64,000 nucleotides of DNA from Anthostomella pinea (GCA_963556695.1 CAUWAG010000004.1:1860001-1924000); one strand, 5' to 3'. Numbered from the stretch's first letter, positions 22,482 to 35,804 are shown. Made by a program: numbers and translations. Notes: a model not told the origin generated them from the sequence alone.

Positions 22482-24798
22482 TCATGCGCCAACTGATGTT
22501 GGTTGGGGCTGGAAGACTGCAGCAGTCAGGAAGAGATCGTCATCCCTGTGAATAGGAAAGCTCTGCGTGGGAGAGTCCTTCATGGGCGGCGAGGGAGCCG
22601 GTGGAGACATGGGAGGGGTCTTGTTGAGACACTTTAAAATAGTAGTAGCATCGCCGTTGAGAATATTATGACTGCGTGATCGATGCAGCTCCCTGTGCTC
22701 CCCTTCGGTGGATCGTCGTGGGGAAAGCTCGGGACTGGTAACTTCGCCATTGAGCTTGGTAAATTCGCTCTCCACATCCGCGAGCAGAGCGTAGACCTCG
22801 CTGTCAGCGTAGATGCGAATGCTCTCCATCCGCTGTATGGCCGACTCGGCATCGGCGCTCTTGCGGCTTTGCGAGGGGCCGCTGGCTTCGGTCCCCTCGG
22901 CAGGTTGTTCAGATATGGCCGATGGGACCCGCGCGACGACACGGTGCGGGGACGGAGACGGTGAAGGGGATGGGGGCTGGCGGTGGAATGAACCGGCATT
23001 TTTCGTTGGGCTGCGCGGCGGCGTTGAGATATCCTGAGGGCTGGGAGCCACCCGGACCCCCATGGCTTGCTCTAGGGTCTCGCTCACGCCTAGGACGTTG
23101 GTAAATGAAGAGAGCGTGGCGGCGGCGGCAACGTGCTCAAGCAGCTTCTGTCTGACGCGGGTGCGTCTATTCTCGGCGTGTTCTAACTTGGTAACCCAGT
23201 CATCGATAGATGCGTCAAGTTCGGCTAAAGCTTCTTCTTGTTTCAGCATGGACTCGTAGCTGAATTTCGCAACTCGTGGCGATCGGAGGTACTGGCATAT
23301 GCGGGTATGCAAATTACGACGGCCGGCACGAAGGGATGTATACGTGCGGCGGAGGTAATCAGTCCTTTCGTCTAGATGGCGAAGCTCCTATTTCCGGTTA
23401 GATGGTCTTATGATCTCGGGTCTGAGTGGAGTTGCCTACCTTTGACAGGCTTTCGACGTCGTCCTTCTTGAGCACCTCGAACCTTAGCGCTTGGCCGAGT
23501 GCCTGTTGCTGTAGATAGGCGACCTCGGTCTGGTCCAGATTCTTGACCGCCTCGCTCGACTTCCAGCCTTGTGGCAGCGACTCGAAGGCCAGTCGACCAG
23601 CACTCGTGCTTCTCTTCGATTCTTCGCGCCGATGACCGCCACCTACAGGAGTGCCGTCGGTTCGTTTCCGTGGACGTCCGCGCTCCATGACGCTCCCAGA
23701 ATCCGATACGCCCCTTCGGTGTGACATGGCAGACGCGGTTCGGGGCTCAACTTCGGCTCTCGGTGTTGTACCGAGGCTACTTTGACTCCTGGCGTGTGGG
23801 CTCGAGCTCACTTTTTCCCACGGCCTTGGCGATTCTCGTGATTCTGCCAGAGCTGACACTGGAGTAGGAAGCGTCGAAGCAGTAGCAGCCGATTGTGGCG
23901 TATACGGGGTGAAAGGAGTGCGTGATCTTGGTGAATCCTCGGTGCGGGCGGATCGGGCAGCTGGTTCCTGCTGTTTATTTCCGGATCGAAGACGACCGAG
24001 TGATAGCTTTCGAGCAAGTCCGGGAAGTGCCCCTTCTTGATTGGGTATCGTAAGAGGTGCTAGGTCTCTGGGCGAAATCTGCTGTCTCAATGGCGAAGCG
24101 TGGGCCTTCAGTGAATACATGGGACGAGTATACCAGGTCTCTTCAGAATTCTCGTCTGGTTCATCCTTAGTACAATTCATAGCATCCGCCAGGTGATGTT
24201 GCCGCCAGGTGTTGTTAACGGGAGAGCTGTTGGAACGCTCGTGAAGTGCAGGCCGCCCTGGGATTGTTGCTATGGCTTGTCAGTGCAAGCCATGGCACAC
24301 AGGTATCGTCTTGACTTACGGGAATCCATAGGAACCTCCTGCACCGTCGTCATAGGACCAAGTTCAGGAACGCTGACTTTCCTCCTCCGGTTCAGATTGT
24401 GCTCCTTGATCCGCATACGAAGCGACGATTTGTCCGATTTTTCAGATTTCTCGGGGGACTGCGCCGTTGTCATGGCGGCCGCCGGCTCCGGGTCAAGCTG
24501 CTTCCCAGCATTTAAAGCTGGGAGCTGCTTCTCCCTAGGGAAAAGGTTGTACTTTCGAGCTTCGGGGTTATGCAACCTCCAAGTGAAGGATTTCTTTTCC
24601 TCAACCGACGTGATCGAAACTAGCTGCATCAGGAGGTTGGTAAGCTGTGAAGTGCTGAAGGGGTGAGCTGGCGAGCTCCGGTGTATAGAATCTTACCGAG
24701 TCTGTTGAAGTTTGTGGAGAGAAGGTATTTGCTACATAGCTCCGGATACTACTTGCTTCGCCGTCGCTGTCAAGCAGACATGCTGCTATATGGGCCAT
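22482..24798 (-). CDS. Uds1-domain protein (up-regulated during septation family)
   Basis: Minus strand, four exons: 24798-24697, 24623-24320, 24257-23440 and 23387-22482, giving 709 residues. Donors are GTAAGA, GTAAGT and GTAGGC; every join keeps frame. Residues 1-370 are Ser/Pro/Arg-rich and probably disordered, with many SP/TP sites (RSRTPFTPYTPQ) suited to phosphorylation. At about 380-480 comes an alpha-helical block, DQTEVAYLQQQALGQALRFE, then VLKKDDVESLSK and ELRHLDERTDYLRR. It has the layout of the Uds1 domain of fission-yeast and filamentous-fungal septation-linked proteins. A coiled coil continues through LKQEEALAELDASIDDWVTK. The C-terminal 200 residues are again Pro/Ser-rich. A cell-cortex or septum role is known for the family; it is inferred here. 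Confidence 0.78.
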
Positions 24799-27411
24799 TG
24801 AACCTTGGAAGTCCAATCTGAGGTGAATGACGAACCACACCAGACGCGAGATGGAACTGATAACAAGGAAGACATATATAAAGCCCGAGTGATGGGCCGG
24901 CGAGTATGACGGGTGAGGATATATGTGTTTGTCTCGAGTTCAGTAGCGGAGGCGAGCCCACGCATTGTTCTCTTTTCGTGTGACAGGAGCATGCAAGCAC
25001 TCAAGTGGGGTTGGGTGCCTTGACTTGGTACTGCATAGTGATGGACATAACGGGGGAAACGGGAAGTGCAGGGTACATCAGAAGCTTGTGCTTAATGCAC
25101 GAATTATAACGTCTGTGTGCCGTTGCATGTCATAAGCAAAGCGGAAAAGTCCCTCTCAACGGTGCTTTCAGGGGGAGGTGGCACGCAACCTCCAGTGGCG
25201 GGTGGGTGAGACGAGACGCAGCATCTTCGCGGCCGATGACCAGCTGCAGCCAGGCCCATTCACACGCACTTGTTGCTGGGCTGCCACGAGGCCTGAAGAT
25301 CTCACAGCCAGTCTGACACAGCACGCTGGCTTGCCTCGCTGATGAGGAAATACCACCAGAACCGGACCAGATACGGGAAGCGGTTAGGGGTATCGAGATA
25401 TTGGGCAGGGGGCAGGGGAACTAAAGGGGGAGGTCCAGAATGCTGCATGGACAGGGGATGCTGAAACCGCTTAAGCTCTCGAGGCTCTCGAGTCTCGACC
25501 AGGGTCGCAGCAGTCGGGCCTTGACCCTGGTCTCAAGCTACGTACCAGCAGGGGCCCTGGATGCGGGTGATGCCCGTCTATAGTGGGATCGTGCTAATAC
25601 TTAATTGAAAACGAAGGGTAGTTCCGATGCACCGCTTGAGGCTTGGGAATCCGCATGTTATGACTGTAGTGAATAAGATCAGTGTATCCGTTCGCGGCTT
25701 CCGACCAAGATACGGCTAACCTTAGAATATCAGGCCAATCGAACATGAGGTGCTCGCCCTTCCGAACTGCCAAAGCTGGGGCTTCAAATCATTGAGATGA
25801 AGTTGGGCAGGACTCTGGAGGTCTGGATCGATAAAGACTCATCCGTATGATGGCTATCTGTTGCTGACGAGTCTCATCACGGGTGTCTGAATTGCGATCC
25901 GCCGTCACTGTGACATTGTCATGCATCAGGCCAAAACAGCAGTCTGAATTGCTCCGCGATGCCGGTCATCCAGCACCAGCCCTCCCTCCGTTCCACTGCC
26001 GAGTATACAAGGTAACAGGGCACCAAGCGATATCAGGGCCCCAGGACAGTGACGCCTGTCGTATGGGATATGTCTGCCGCATGAAACTTGAAGGGTCCAA
26101 CATGGAAAGGAACATGCCAGTATGCCGTAGGTCAAGCCATCGAATGAATCGATCTTGGGGTTTCAAACCCGGGTGTCTCGCCTTAATGAGATACCATGCT
26201 TCTATGGCACTCGCCTGCGAGTTCACGACTGGAGAGGGTGCTTCTCCAGCATCGTGAAGACGAGCCCTTCGGCACAGTCGATATAAACGAGTGGACGAAG
26301 ATTGCAGGTACACGTTGCATAAACGTGCGTGGTGCTCAGGAATAGCTCATGATCGACAACCCTCTACAGTTGCATCACTGGTGGCCGGGTCGATAACGCG
26401 TATCTACTATGCTTCGTCTGCGCCAGGGATTCGCTGATCGTTGCACAATTGAGACTGAATCGGCCCGTTCGAGTTTGTGCTGTGAGCTGCAGTCGAAGGA
26501 TTGAGACTGCTGACAGTGGCGGAACTGGTGTTTGAAGAGAGGGACCCGAGAGAGTTCCTATGTCATCAGCGGCAGAGACTTCCAGGGTTGCGGTTGAAGC
26601 TGGACGATTATTATGTCACCGCACGTCACAATGGTATGTTTTCGGACTCGAAATAGTGTGCGAGAGAGTACCGCAGAGCCGGGTGCTGCCACGGAGAATT
26701 TTGCCGCATGGCTCGGGGAGTTCAGTATTCAGTTGGAAATGTCCCGCCTCGAAACGAGTACCACTGTATAAGTGGCGAATTATGAAGGTGGGCGAGGCGG
26801 CACGCCACTCAACGGCATGGACTGTTACCTCCAGTCCCAGACAGGATTTTCTCGCGAGTGGCGAGCAGCGAGCAGCTAGGGTGAGCAGAGTATTCGTCCT
26901 GGATTCTCACCGAGGCATGATTGTAGTGACAAGCGAGGAGGTCATGACAGGCGAGACGGAGACAGGATGACTAGACGCTTGTTCTCGACTGGAAGCGAGC
27001 ATCATCGAGTCCGGCGTCCGTAATGGCCGGTGTTGGTGTACCTATCTCGAAGGCATCGAACAGCCTTCATGCAGTTGCCCATACTCGCTCAAGCTGTGAA
27101 GGCGGACAGACTGCAATGACAGATTGAATGATTGAATGACTGCAAGGTGTCTGGGCGTCTGGGCGTCTTTCAGTCGGAGGGGTTGGCTTGACGAGGTCAA
27201 TGCGTGCAGGTGCCGGCTGCGTTCCAACTTGCAACGTTCTGTGGTTCTGTGCTATAGCCGAGCCCGCAACGGGCATAGATGTTGCAAGGTTGTCGATCCA
27301 GACTCCGTACTCCAAAGGCATGTTGACGCTCCCAGTGCTCTCGTGCGGCGTGCCTGCAAAAGCGTCACCTCCACCTCGGGCTGGTCGGACAGACCACTGT
27401 AGCAAAAAGGA

Positions 27412-27459
27412 GGTTTGCAGGTTTGCAGGTTTGTGGGTTTGCGGGTTTGCGGGTTTGCC
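27412..27459 (+). repeat. Six-copy 8-bp minisatellite (GGTTTGNN)
   Basis: Six consecutive 8-mers share GGTTTG, with the last two bases CA, CA, TG, CG, CG, CC. The variation at fixed positions indicates array growth followed by point changes. Confidence 0.92.
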
Positions 27460-28517
27460 CATCCAACTCAAAACTCAAACGGGAAGAAGGAACATAGAAG
27501 TGGGGACTTGACCTCCTACCTGAGAGCCAGCTGCTTGCCAGCTGCCAGCTTCCCTCACCAGCCACAACCGATCGTGTGGATATCGGCATACCCAGAGCTA
27601 ACCAGCATTGCTAAGGTACCGACCGTAGTAGCTAGTAGCTGGGACCAAATCGCTGGGCGCCATGTTTCGACTGACTTGCTTCCATTTGGCGAAACCGACA
27701 TCTGGATTGCTTCTCCAGACTACCAACGTGGGCCAACCTGGGATATTATGAAAGTTAGACATCTGACAACGCCAACCCCGGGCCTCAGCGGTAGCGGGAT
27801 CTCCATCCCACCGGCTCCCGTCTAACCGTCACAGCATCATCGAGCCGCCCTTCGTGACTTCTTACGGCTGGTCTAGCATGTCTGCTAGGCAACTAGTAGA
27901 TGAAGCAAACAAGCCCAATCCCGGATGTCTCAGGCACAGCATCCCACAGGCAGGTTCCCTGCAGGCAGACAGCCACACACTCTTGTGACGCCGTTGAAGA
28001 ATACTATTATAGTACATCTGCCGAGCTGGCACACGTACCGGTAGAAGCAACGCAAAGAGCAAGCACTGTCCGAGCTGTATGTGCTTCAATCACAGTATTT
28101 CCTCCAATCCCTTATCTGGAACACCGCAGCGGAAGGTCTTTGCATGCTGCTGTCCCTGCTGCTGAACCCAGCAACAAGGCAGAGCTCCTCGTCGTCATCA
28201 TCGGATGTTTCGAGCCTTCTCGTCACTGCCAACTGCCCAGGTGCCATTGACAAGTTTTGATGCATGAAGTCATCACAAGTCACAGCCGACGACGCCTGTT
28301 TCGAACCCCGCCATTCGTATCGTCACCACGACGGGGGACAGTGATGATCGGCTACAATGGTTCTTGTCTAGACAATGGAAGCTCTGGCCGGACATATCCC
28401 TGCAACTGTCAGGTACACCGCCGTCACCTCCACCGGCACCATCACTCGTCTTGTTGATACCCGGCTTCGACATCAAGTTGGACAATGAGACTCTTCATGC
28501 AGCCAGACTGCGGGGTC

Positions 28518-28538
28518 GAAACGGCGAGACGCCGTTTC
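28518..28538. repeat. Perfect 9-bp stem, 3-nt loop hairpin
   Basis: GAAACGGCG and CGCCGTTTC are exact reverse complements separated by AGA. It is followed within 15 nt by a direct repeat of TTCGTCTCAAGCA (about 28552-28615). Confidence 0.9.
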
Positions 28539-31500
28539 AGGCTCAAGTATATTCGTCTCAAGCATTCTCGTCTCAAGCATTTCGTCTCAAGCATTTCGTC
28601 TCAAGCTACGTCCATCTATCTGCGAAAGCCATGATTCGTCCAGTGTGTGAGCTTTGACCTCGGGACGCATCTGCCCGTATTCCAGTCTGATGTCGCACAG
28701 AATCCCTTCCACAGCACACCGGGGCACAAGTGACCTCCAAAGACATCTCCTCTGCAGCACCGACCACGAGCTGCAGGACGTCGTCTCTAGCTATTAGGAA
28801 ATATTCCTTAGCCCGAGATCCAAACCCATGGGGTTGTATCGACGTTAAAGGCCCGGCAGTACTGTGCCATACGGCATTTGAGGATGGTCCCATTCCTGCA
28901 GCTCGACCAAAACCACCTGGCACTGGATTGAAACGCTGTCGATCACATCGAGCTGGTGGCGGTATTCTACTTGGCAATAATATTTGCAAACATGCAACAA
29001 ACAGTGTGAGTGGACTGCCTCTGAAGGCGTGTTCGAATGCCGTTATATCCTTCAGGGGCTCCCCGATCGATGAGGATGCATCTCGTGAAATCCTGCGAAG
29101 GATTTTGTTGCAGCTTCGAGATGCTCGCCAAGCCACTTGCCTAGGACGACCGACATCAACCCGAATGCTCGTGACAATGCCGGACCCAGCCCATTCTGGT
29201 GCCGTAGTTAGATGAGAGACCCTCACAATCCGCCATGAGTCCATGACAGCAAGATAGCCATATGCTAAAATAGCAACTGAACTAATCGGGGGCCTATTTA
29301 GATCTGTGCGCATACACTCCCGCTGTCAGCATGTCTGATGTCGCACTGCAGGCCAGGTGACACCAAGAGGTCATAGCTAAACAAAGGGTCCATCCCGCTG
29401 GACTCGCCTGCGCCATCTCCCAACAAGCGTGCAAGATTCTGCTGAGGGCTCTCTGTACAACCCTGCGCGGCGAAAGCTTTCCGCACTACGAGGGGCCCGA
29501 TTCCGGGAACCAAACCGGCGGATCACCATGATTCGCGCAATGAGGAGAAGGAAGGAGCACTGCCGTTATTGCTACTATCGGGAGGTAATACTGCAGTAGG
29601 ATCACCTCATCTCCGGGTCCCAGAACCTGCGCCGGCTACCTACCAGGTAGAAATGTCAACGCCCTTCTCGCACTGATAAGAAGTTTAACCTTTAAGTTAC
29701 GCAAGAAGAAGAAGCAATTGAGACGCTCTAGAACCGCCCCTTCGACAACCCCAACCGGTTCTATGTAGTGATTGTCTGGGTCCTGAAGACATCACCTCAG
29801 AATTGCCCCGATCAGACGGTGCCTGGAGCTGAATTGGAGGAGTCTATTCGATATGAATCTTCATGGGAAGACGAAAAGCTCCGCCAACCTGTCAACCTCC
29901 TAACCCTATCTGAGACGACGAGTTCCTGCAGGCAGCACGCCGGGGAGATACGACGCACGATGAAGGGAATATGAAGAATCTGAGATATACAGCATCCACC
30001 TGCCTGCCGCGGCATGTCTTCCCCAAAACGTGCACTCCTCCCGAGGTGCCCAGACCCTAGGCGATCTCAGGAACCAGATACTGGCACGGGCGGCCCCTGC
30101 GAGACACACCCTGGTCCCAGTCCGCCATGTGCGGAAGATGGGAGCCGGTGGGGGCCGGTGGGGAAGCGGCCGTTGCTGCTATGTCTTTTACGACCCCTGG
30201 ATTTTGGAAGTTTCATAGCACTGATACTAGAACATCTCGGGCTAAAAAAAGTCGCTGAGACTTCAGCTCACCAAACGCAGGTAGGGCGAGGCAAGGTGAA
30301 GGGGGCCTGGTGCACAATCTCCATCGTGTCGACGCATGCTGGATGCTATGATGAATTCCCAGTGCCCTCTCTATTGCAAGCTGCAGATGTTCATCGCGGT
30401 TCAGCATAATTCCAAGGAAACACACAGACGCTGTCAATCGTTGATCTCCAAGGCCTGGATAGTGCCTGCGGGTAGGGCGATCCGTCATCTCGCTCGCGAG
30501 GGTATCATCTCCGGGCTGCCACTGCTGTCAGGCCTCGAAACTGGGAACCGAACCCACGGACGGGCCCGCAAGTGACGCCGACGCTCCGGCCGCGCCTGGG
30601 GTTCCATATAAACTTCCAAGTTGGGGTTTATTTCCTTCCCTCGTGGGTTGGAAAACTTATTAATGCCACGATGTTATTATTAGGCATGAAGTTGTGGTCC
30701 TTTCATATCAGAACCAAGGTATGCCATTCTCATCCTGAGCCGTGGCGCTGACAGCCAGGCTCGCGATAGTTGCAAATCCTTCCCCCACCCCGCCTCCGCA
30801 CACCATATTTACCAAGTTTCCAAGATCACGAGACTGCGAGACCAGGTATTTTTTCGCATTGGGCAATATGCCCGAGAATCGTGCGTGTGATGATGCGCGG
30901 ACACACGCATCCGGCTGCAGGCACGCAGATGCGCGGTCGGCGTTCCATTGCAATGAACTCCGGTTCCGTCACAATCACATTGAAGGTCTGAGAGCAGTGT
31001 AATGCTTGTCTGCCCCTAATACCTATCCAGCAGCAGCCTGTTCCTGCGCCAATTCGCGCTGTCCAATTTGCTATGACCGTGATTCCGAGTTCTCTAGACG
31101 AAGCGGTGTGATCTATCGCCTACCGGTACCTATATTCACGTCGAATATAGGGTTGGTCGGCAGTCGGGTCCCTATCCCGCAAGGGGCGCCCCGCGCATCG
31201 CAGCGGCTTTCGTGGTTATTGCGACGGCGTGCCCTGAGCGAGAGTCGTACGCAACATATCGTTACCACGGATGCGGGATGCTGCTGTTGCATTGCTAACC
31301 TTGGCGACGAGGTGGTGAGCCGTAAGCACCGAGGAAACGGGGTTTCCCGCGCCTCCAGACTACAACTCCTTGCTGCTCATTCACCTTGCATCGGTGCGTT
31401 AAAGTTAGGTACTTGTTCATGAACCTTCTTGCGACGGATGACGGCTTCATTCCGCGACTGGACTTCTCTCCTGGGTGCGTGGCTGGCGCACGACGGCGGC

Positions 31501-32611
31501 GTCGGGAGAACAGGAACAACTACTGTGCTTCAGGATAGAACATGGTGGTTGGTGATGCTCGTGTAGAGGTCTGTCAGCTTTGACCGTGACCGTGACCGTG
31601 ACTGTGATTGATAAATGCGGTGTTACCTAGTACTGCGTGTAAGCAGTGATCCTCCGGGAGCGGGCTCGGGCCTCGTGGTCGACGCCACAGCATGGCCAAA
31701 CATGAAGCACCTGCAGCAGTACATCTTCACACCACAGCTGCGGTGTGTTTCCTCACAGAGGACTCGGGAGCTATTTTGGACTCTACGAGGCGGAGGCGGA
31801 GGCGGAGGCGCAGTACTACCTACACTCCCAATCCGTCGCAGATCGCTTCGTGCGACACAGGCCGCCGAAGAAGCCGACGACAAGGAGAGTTTTGGTCCCA
31901 AGTAGAGGTCCCGGAAACCGCCCGCCTGCCTGTCTTGGACATGTTACCTTTACACAACCGTGGTGCTGGGAACCGACGTCTCACAATCGATTGATGCGAA
32001 GTATGTGGTGTTTCGCGGGCAGGTTTGTTTCAGCCGACGCACGCGCGGACGAGTGATTATTCTTGGCGTTCGGCGTGCTCTTGCTCGGATGAGCGTTTAG
32101 CGACCGAGAAACGAGGCGGCTTTCGTATGTAGATGGGATGAATTGCACGGATTAAGATGCGTGATGTGCCGGCATCCGTGAATGGGGTGCCGATGCACCA
32201 GACGGACCAGCGCCCACATGCCGTGTTCATCCCATCATCTCTGATCAAGCACGATGAGCTGGTCGATAAATCTCCGTCTTGGTGTAGTTATCTTCAACGC
32301 GACCAACTTATAGCAAAATATCATCAGTCAATGGCCACCTTGAGTTCTCAGCGGCACATCGTCGCAGCAGAACAGAGAACAGCCAGCTGAGGAGCATCCA
32401 ATGTCTGCTCCCAGCTGCGCGCAGATGGAGGCAGCTGAAAGAGCGGGACAGAAAGACGGAGCTGTAAATTTGTCTAGTGCTTCAACTTCAGGCGGTTGGC
32501 AGCGGGAACAGCTGGAGCAGCTCAATGTACTAGCTTCCGAATACGGCAGGCAGTTTGAATCAATTCAATGAGTGGAAGACATCATCTCCTCGGTCCCATA
32601 GAGTCGGTCTC

Positions 32612-34764
32612 ATGCGCGATAAACGTGGCTTCACGCCAGCCGGTGCCTTTTTGTTGAAGAGCATTCACATCGCCATCCGCAGCAGCCCCTCGTTCTCGCA
32701 ATCGCCATCGCCATCACAGCTACGTCGCAGCTTCAGTGCCAGTGCCAGCAGTCTGAGAGCAAGCATGGCGCCACGCGACCCCAACACCCTCGCCAACTAC
32801 GGCGAGTGGCTCACGAAGCACACGACCGCCAATTTCAAGATCAACTTCGAGGAGCAGCGCCTCGAGGGCTCCGTCGTCTTGGAGCTCGAGTCCCTGACAG
32901 ACAGACTAAGTCGTGAGATCGTCCTGGACACCAACCACCTCTCGGTGCAGTCCGTCAAGCTTGATGACTCGTCCGACTCGAAGTGGGCCCTCAAGTATCG
33001 GATCGAGCCCTACGGCGCGCCGCTGAGCATCTCTGTGCCCGAGGGCGTGGCCCAGGGCCGCGTCGTCAAGCTCGACATCGCCGTCGAGACCACCAAGGAC
33101 TGTGCTGGTCTGCAGTGGATGACGCTCGCCCAGACCGGCAACAAGAAGCACCCCTATGTCTACTCGCAGTGCCAGGCCATACTGGCCCGGTCCATCTTCC
33201 CCTGCCAAGACACACCGGATGTCAAGTCCACCTTCACCTTCAACATCACGTCGCCGCTGCCCGTCGTCGCGAGCGGTGTGCCCGTGCCGTCGGACAGCAC
33301 CAGCAAGGACGGGGAGGGCGGCAAGCTTTTCCGCTTCGAGCAGAAGGTGCCGATCCCATCGTACCTCTTCGCGCTGGCGTCAGGTGACCTCGAGACCGCC
33401 CGCATCGGTAAGCGCTCGGTGGTCGCCACCGGCCCGGAGGCTCTGCAGGCCGCGAAGTGGGAGCTGGAAGACGACATGGACAAGTTCCTTGCCGTCGCCG
33501 AGAAGCTCGTTTTCGACTACCAGTGGGGCGAGTACAACGTGCTTGTTCTGCCTCCAAGCTTCGCCTACGGAGGCATGGAGAACCCCATCTTCACGTTTGC
33601 GACGCCGACCATCATCAGTGGCGACCGCCAGAATGTCGATGTCATTGCGCATGAGCTCAGCCATAGCTGGAGTGGTAACTTGGTGAGCTGTGCGTCGTGG
33701 GAACACTTGTAAGTCTGAGAGCTGATGAGTGCTTCGTGATGCTGACGTGGACATAGCTGGCTCAATGAGGGTTGGACCACGTATCTTGAGCGTCGTATCG
33801 GAGCTGCTATCCACGGCGAGCCGCAGTTTGACTTCTCCGCCATCATCGGATGGAAGGCTCTCGGTAAGAGCTCCAGAAATAGATGCAGGCATGATTTACT
33901 GTTCTAGACTGACGATTCCGTAGAGGACTTTGTCTCACTATTTGGCGCTGACAACGAATTCACCAAGCTCATCATCAACCACAAGGGAGTAGATCCCGAA
34001 GACGCATTCAGTAGCGTTCCTTACGAGAAGGGCTTCCATTTCATCTACTATCTCGACAGACTCGTGGGACGAGAAAACTTTGACAAGTTCATTCCTCACT
34101 ACTTCAAGACCTGGGCCCGCAAGTCTTTAGACTCGTTCGAGTTCAAGAAGACATTCTTGGATTTCTTCGAGAACTATGGAAATGCGGAGATCAAGGAGAA
34201 AATTGCCCAGATCCCGTGGGAGGACCGGTTTTACAAGCCTGGCTTGCCGCCGAAGCCTGAGTTCAATACGGCTTATGTCGACAGCTGTCTGGCCCTCGCC
34301 GAGAAGTGGAAGCACGAGGTAGGCCACCATAGGACCATCATGCATGTGGTTTCCCTTCATGGTATACTGATTCGTCGCAGGACTACAAACCCAGCGCATC
34401 AGACATCGAGTCATTCAACGCCAACCAGACACTCGTCTTCCTCCAGGCCGTGCAGAACTTCGCGTCGCCGCTTAGCGCCGAGCGGTCGCACCTCCTCGGC
34501 ACGACCTACAGCATCAGCTCGTCCAAGAACGTCGAGCTCAAGTCGGCCTACTACCTCATCGCCCTCAGGGCCGGTGACAAGAAGGAGCTGTCGGGTATTG
34601 TCGATTTGCTGGCGTCCGTAGGCCGCATGAAGTTCGTCAGGCCGCTGTACCGGAAGCTCAACGAGATCGATAGGGATTTGGCGGTCAGGACGTTCCAGGA
34701 GAATAGGGACTTTTATCCCTCGACGACGAAGGGGCAGATTGCGAAGGATTTGGGGTTGAAGTAG
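32612..34764 (+). CDS. lap2: Leukotriene A4 hydrolase / aminopeptidase (LAP2 type, M1 family)
   Basis: Four exons: 32612-33708, 33757-33863, 33924-34318 and 34381-34764, with introns of 48, 60 and 62 nt. From the first Met the product is 660 residues. A second in-frame Met at 32765 gives 609, the usual length of the cytosolic enzyme. The 51-residue extension is basic and Ser-rich ([15 protein letters not shown]), like a mitochondrial presequence. In 609-residue numbering the zinc motif is H296-E-L-S-H300 with third ligand E319 ([10 protein letters not shown]). The substrate-binding YGGMENP begins at 268, and the catalytic Tyr region is SSVPYEKGF. These match human LTA4H at near-identical positions. 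The enzyme trims N-terminal residues from peptides and has epoxide hydrolase activity. Intact. Confidence 0.95.
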
Positions 34765-35796
34765 GCTGTGCATGTTTGGGTGATTGGTGGGTGTTTGTTT
34801 GTTTGTTTTGTATTTAACGTGGGGGGTAGCTCCTCAGTAGTGCAGACCACGCCTCCCAGAGCCTCTGCATCGCAGGGTTGTGGAGGTCTCAAGAAAATAA
34901 GTACAGTCAGTCCCGCTCACGGGCCCATCCCCGTTGTTGCGGCGGTATGACCTTGGGGTCATCCATCTGGTCCTTCGGTGATTGGTGGGTGGAGGGGTCA
35001 ACTAGTCTATGGAAAGGGGGAGAGAAAAGTAGAGACTCACTATAATCAGCCACATCATCTTCCACTTGCTGATTGCCTGTCTGGGCGTCGCCAGGCTAAA
35101 TGACTTAAGCACGCTGCTCGTGGATTACCAAATCAACATGAAGGTTGTGTACCCGTGGCTAATAGTACGTTTCCACTGTCCCGTCAACGCATCAGGCGTG
35201 CGACTGCTTAATTGAAGCTGAAATTTTCTTCATCTATACTGGACAGACTATTATCCGTTCCTTGTATGAGGCGTCGGGGTTAACGTTTTGCGTCTATACC
35301 AATTCTACTTGTACTCCACGTCTAGAGGTTTTGTCCACTCAGGAGATACTCTCTCTTAAGAGGAGAAGGCGTATTCACCCAGTCAAAGTCTATAAAATGT
35401 CTCCCCCCCCGTAAGGTGTCTGAAGACCAACCGTAGGAGGAGAATTTGTCCCTTCCATGCTTCCTGACGTAAGGTTTGTACCCGCTCAGAGAGGCCTCTA
35501 GCTTTCTAATCATTGAATAGTGGTGAATAGAAAGAAGCCACATAGTCTCACATAATGCTCTTCCCTTGATGAAAGGCCGTGCCGCCAATGACTCGTAGTT
35601 CATTGACTCTGGTTGTTCGGTGATTGGTGATGGCCTTTTACATCTCATCCCTTTTCGATTTCAAACACTTTAGCAACTCCATGAGTAAAGTCACTTCTCT
35701 TTTTCTTTCAGGGAACGTGCCTTATACGTGGAGATGTTACTGTTACTGCGCATTGACTGCTGGCACTCAAGTGAATAAACCATGAAGTTAGAAGTC
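34765..35796. other. Intergenic, no supportable gene
   Basis: Contains the 3' UTR of the LAP2 gene. No coding or RNA feature is evident; composition becomes more AT-rich rightward toward the next promoter. Confidence 0.5.
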
Positions 35797-35804
35797 TATA
35801 AATA
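35797..35804 (+). promoter_or_regulatory. TATA box (TATAAATA)
   Basis: A consensus TATAAATA lies about 35-40 nt upstream of a CT-rich initiator-like tract (from about 35830) and about 300 nt upstream of the small Cys-rich frame at 36104. Confidence 0.55.

Larger units (their letters stand above)
24799..32611. other. 7.8-kb region without supportable genes
   Basis: Frames up to 235 codons exist (antisense 29313-28606), but they overlap sense frames of similar length and show no domain, signal peptide or splice-consistent extension. Structures worth noting are the 8-bp minisatellite at 27412-27459, a perfect 9-bp hairpin at 28518-28538 and a 13-14 bp repeat at about 28552-28615. A GGCGGA repeat lies near 31790-31810. 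Composition is ordinary, not AT-rich, so this is not a RIP island. Confidence 0.5.

Noticed and set aside
28606..29313. 235-codon antisense frame, with a peptide (VSHLTTAPEWAGSG) slightly similar to one on the plus strand at 27740-27800 (VRHLTTPTPGLSGSG)
   Set aside because: A sense frame of 162 codons overlaps it, there is no domain or splice signal, and the similarity is short and imperfect. It may be a diverged inverted repeat, but the evidence is too thin.
30535..30590. Second tRNA-like T-arm (minus strand GGGTTCGGTTCCC)
   Set aside because: The conserved A58 is replaced and no cloverleaf forms.
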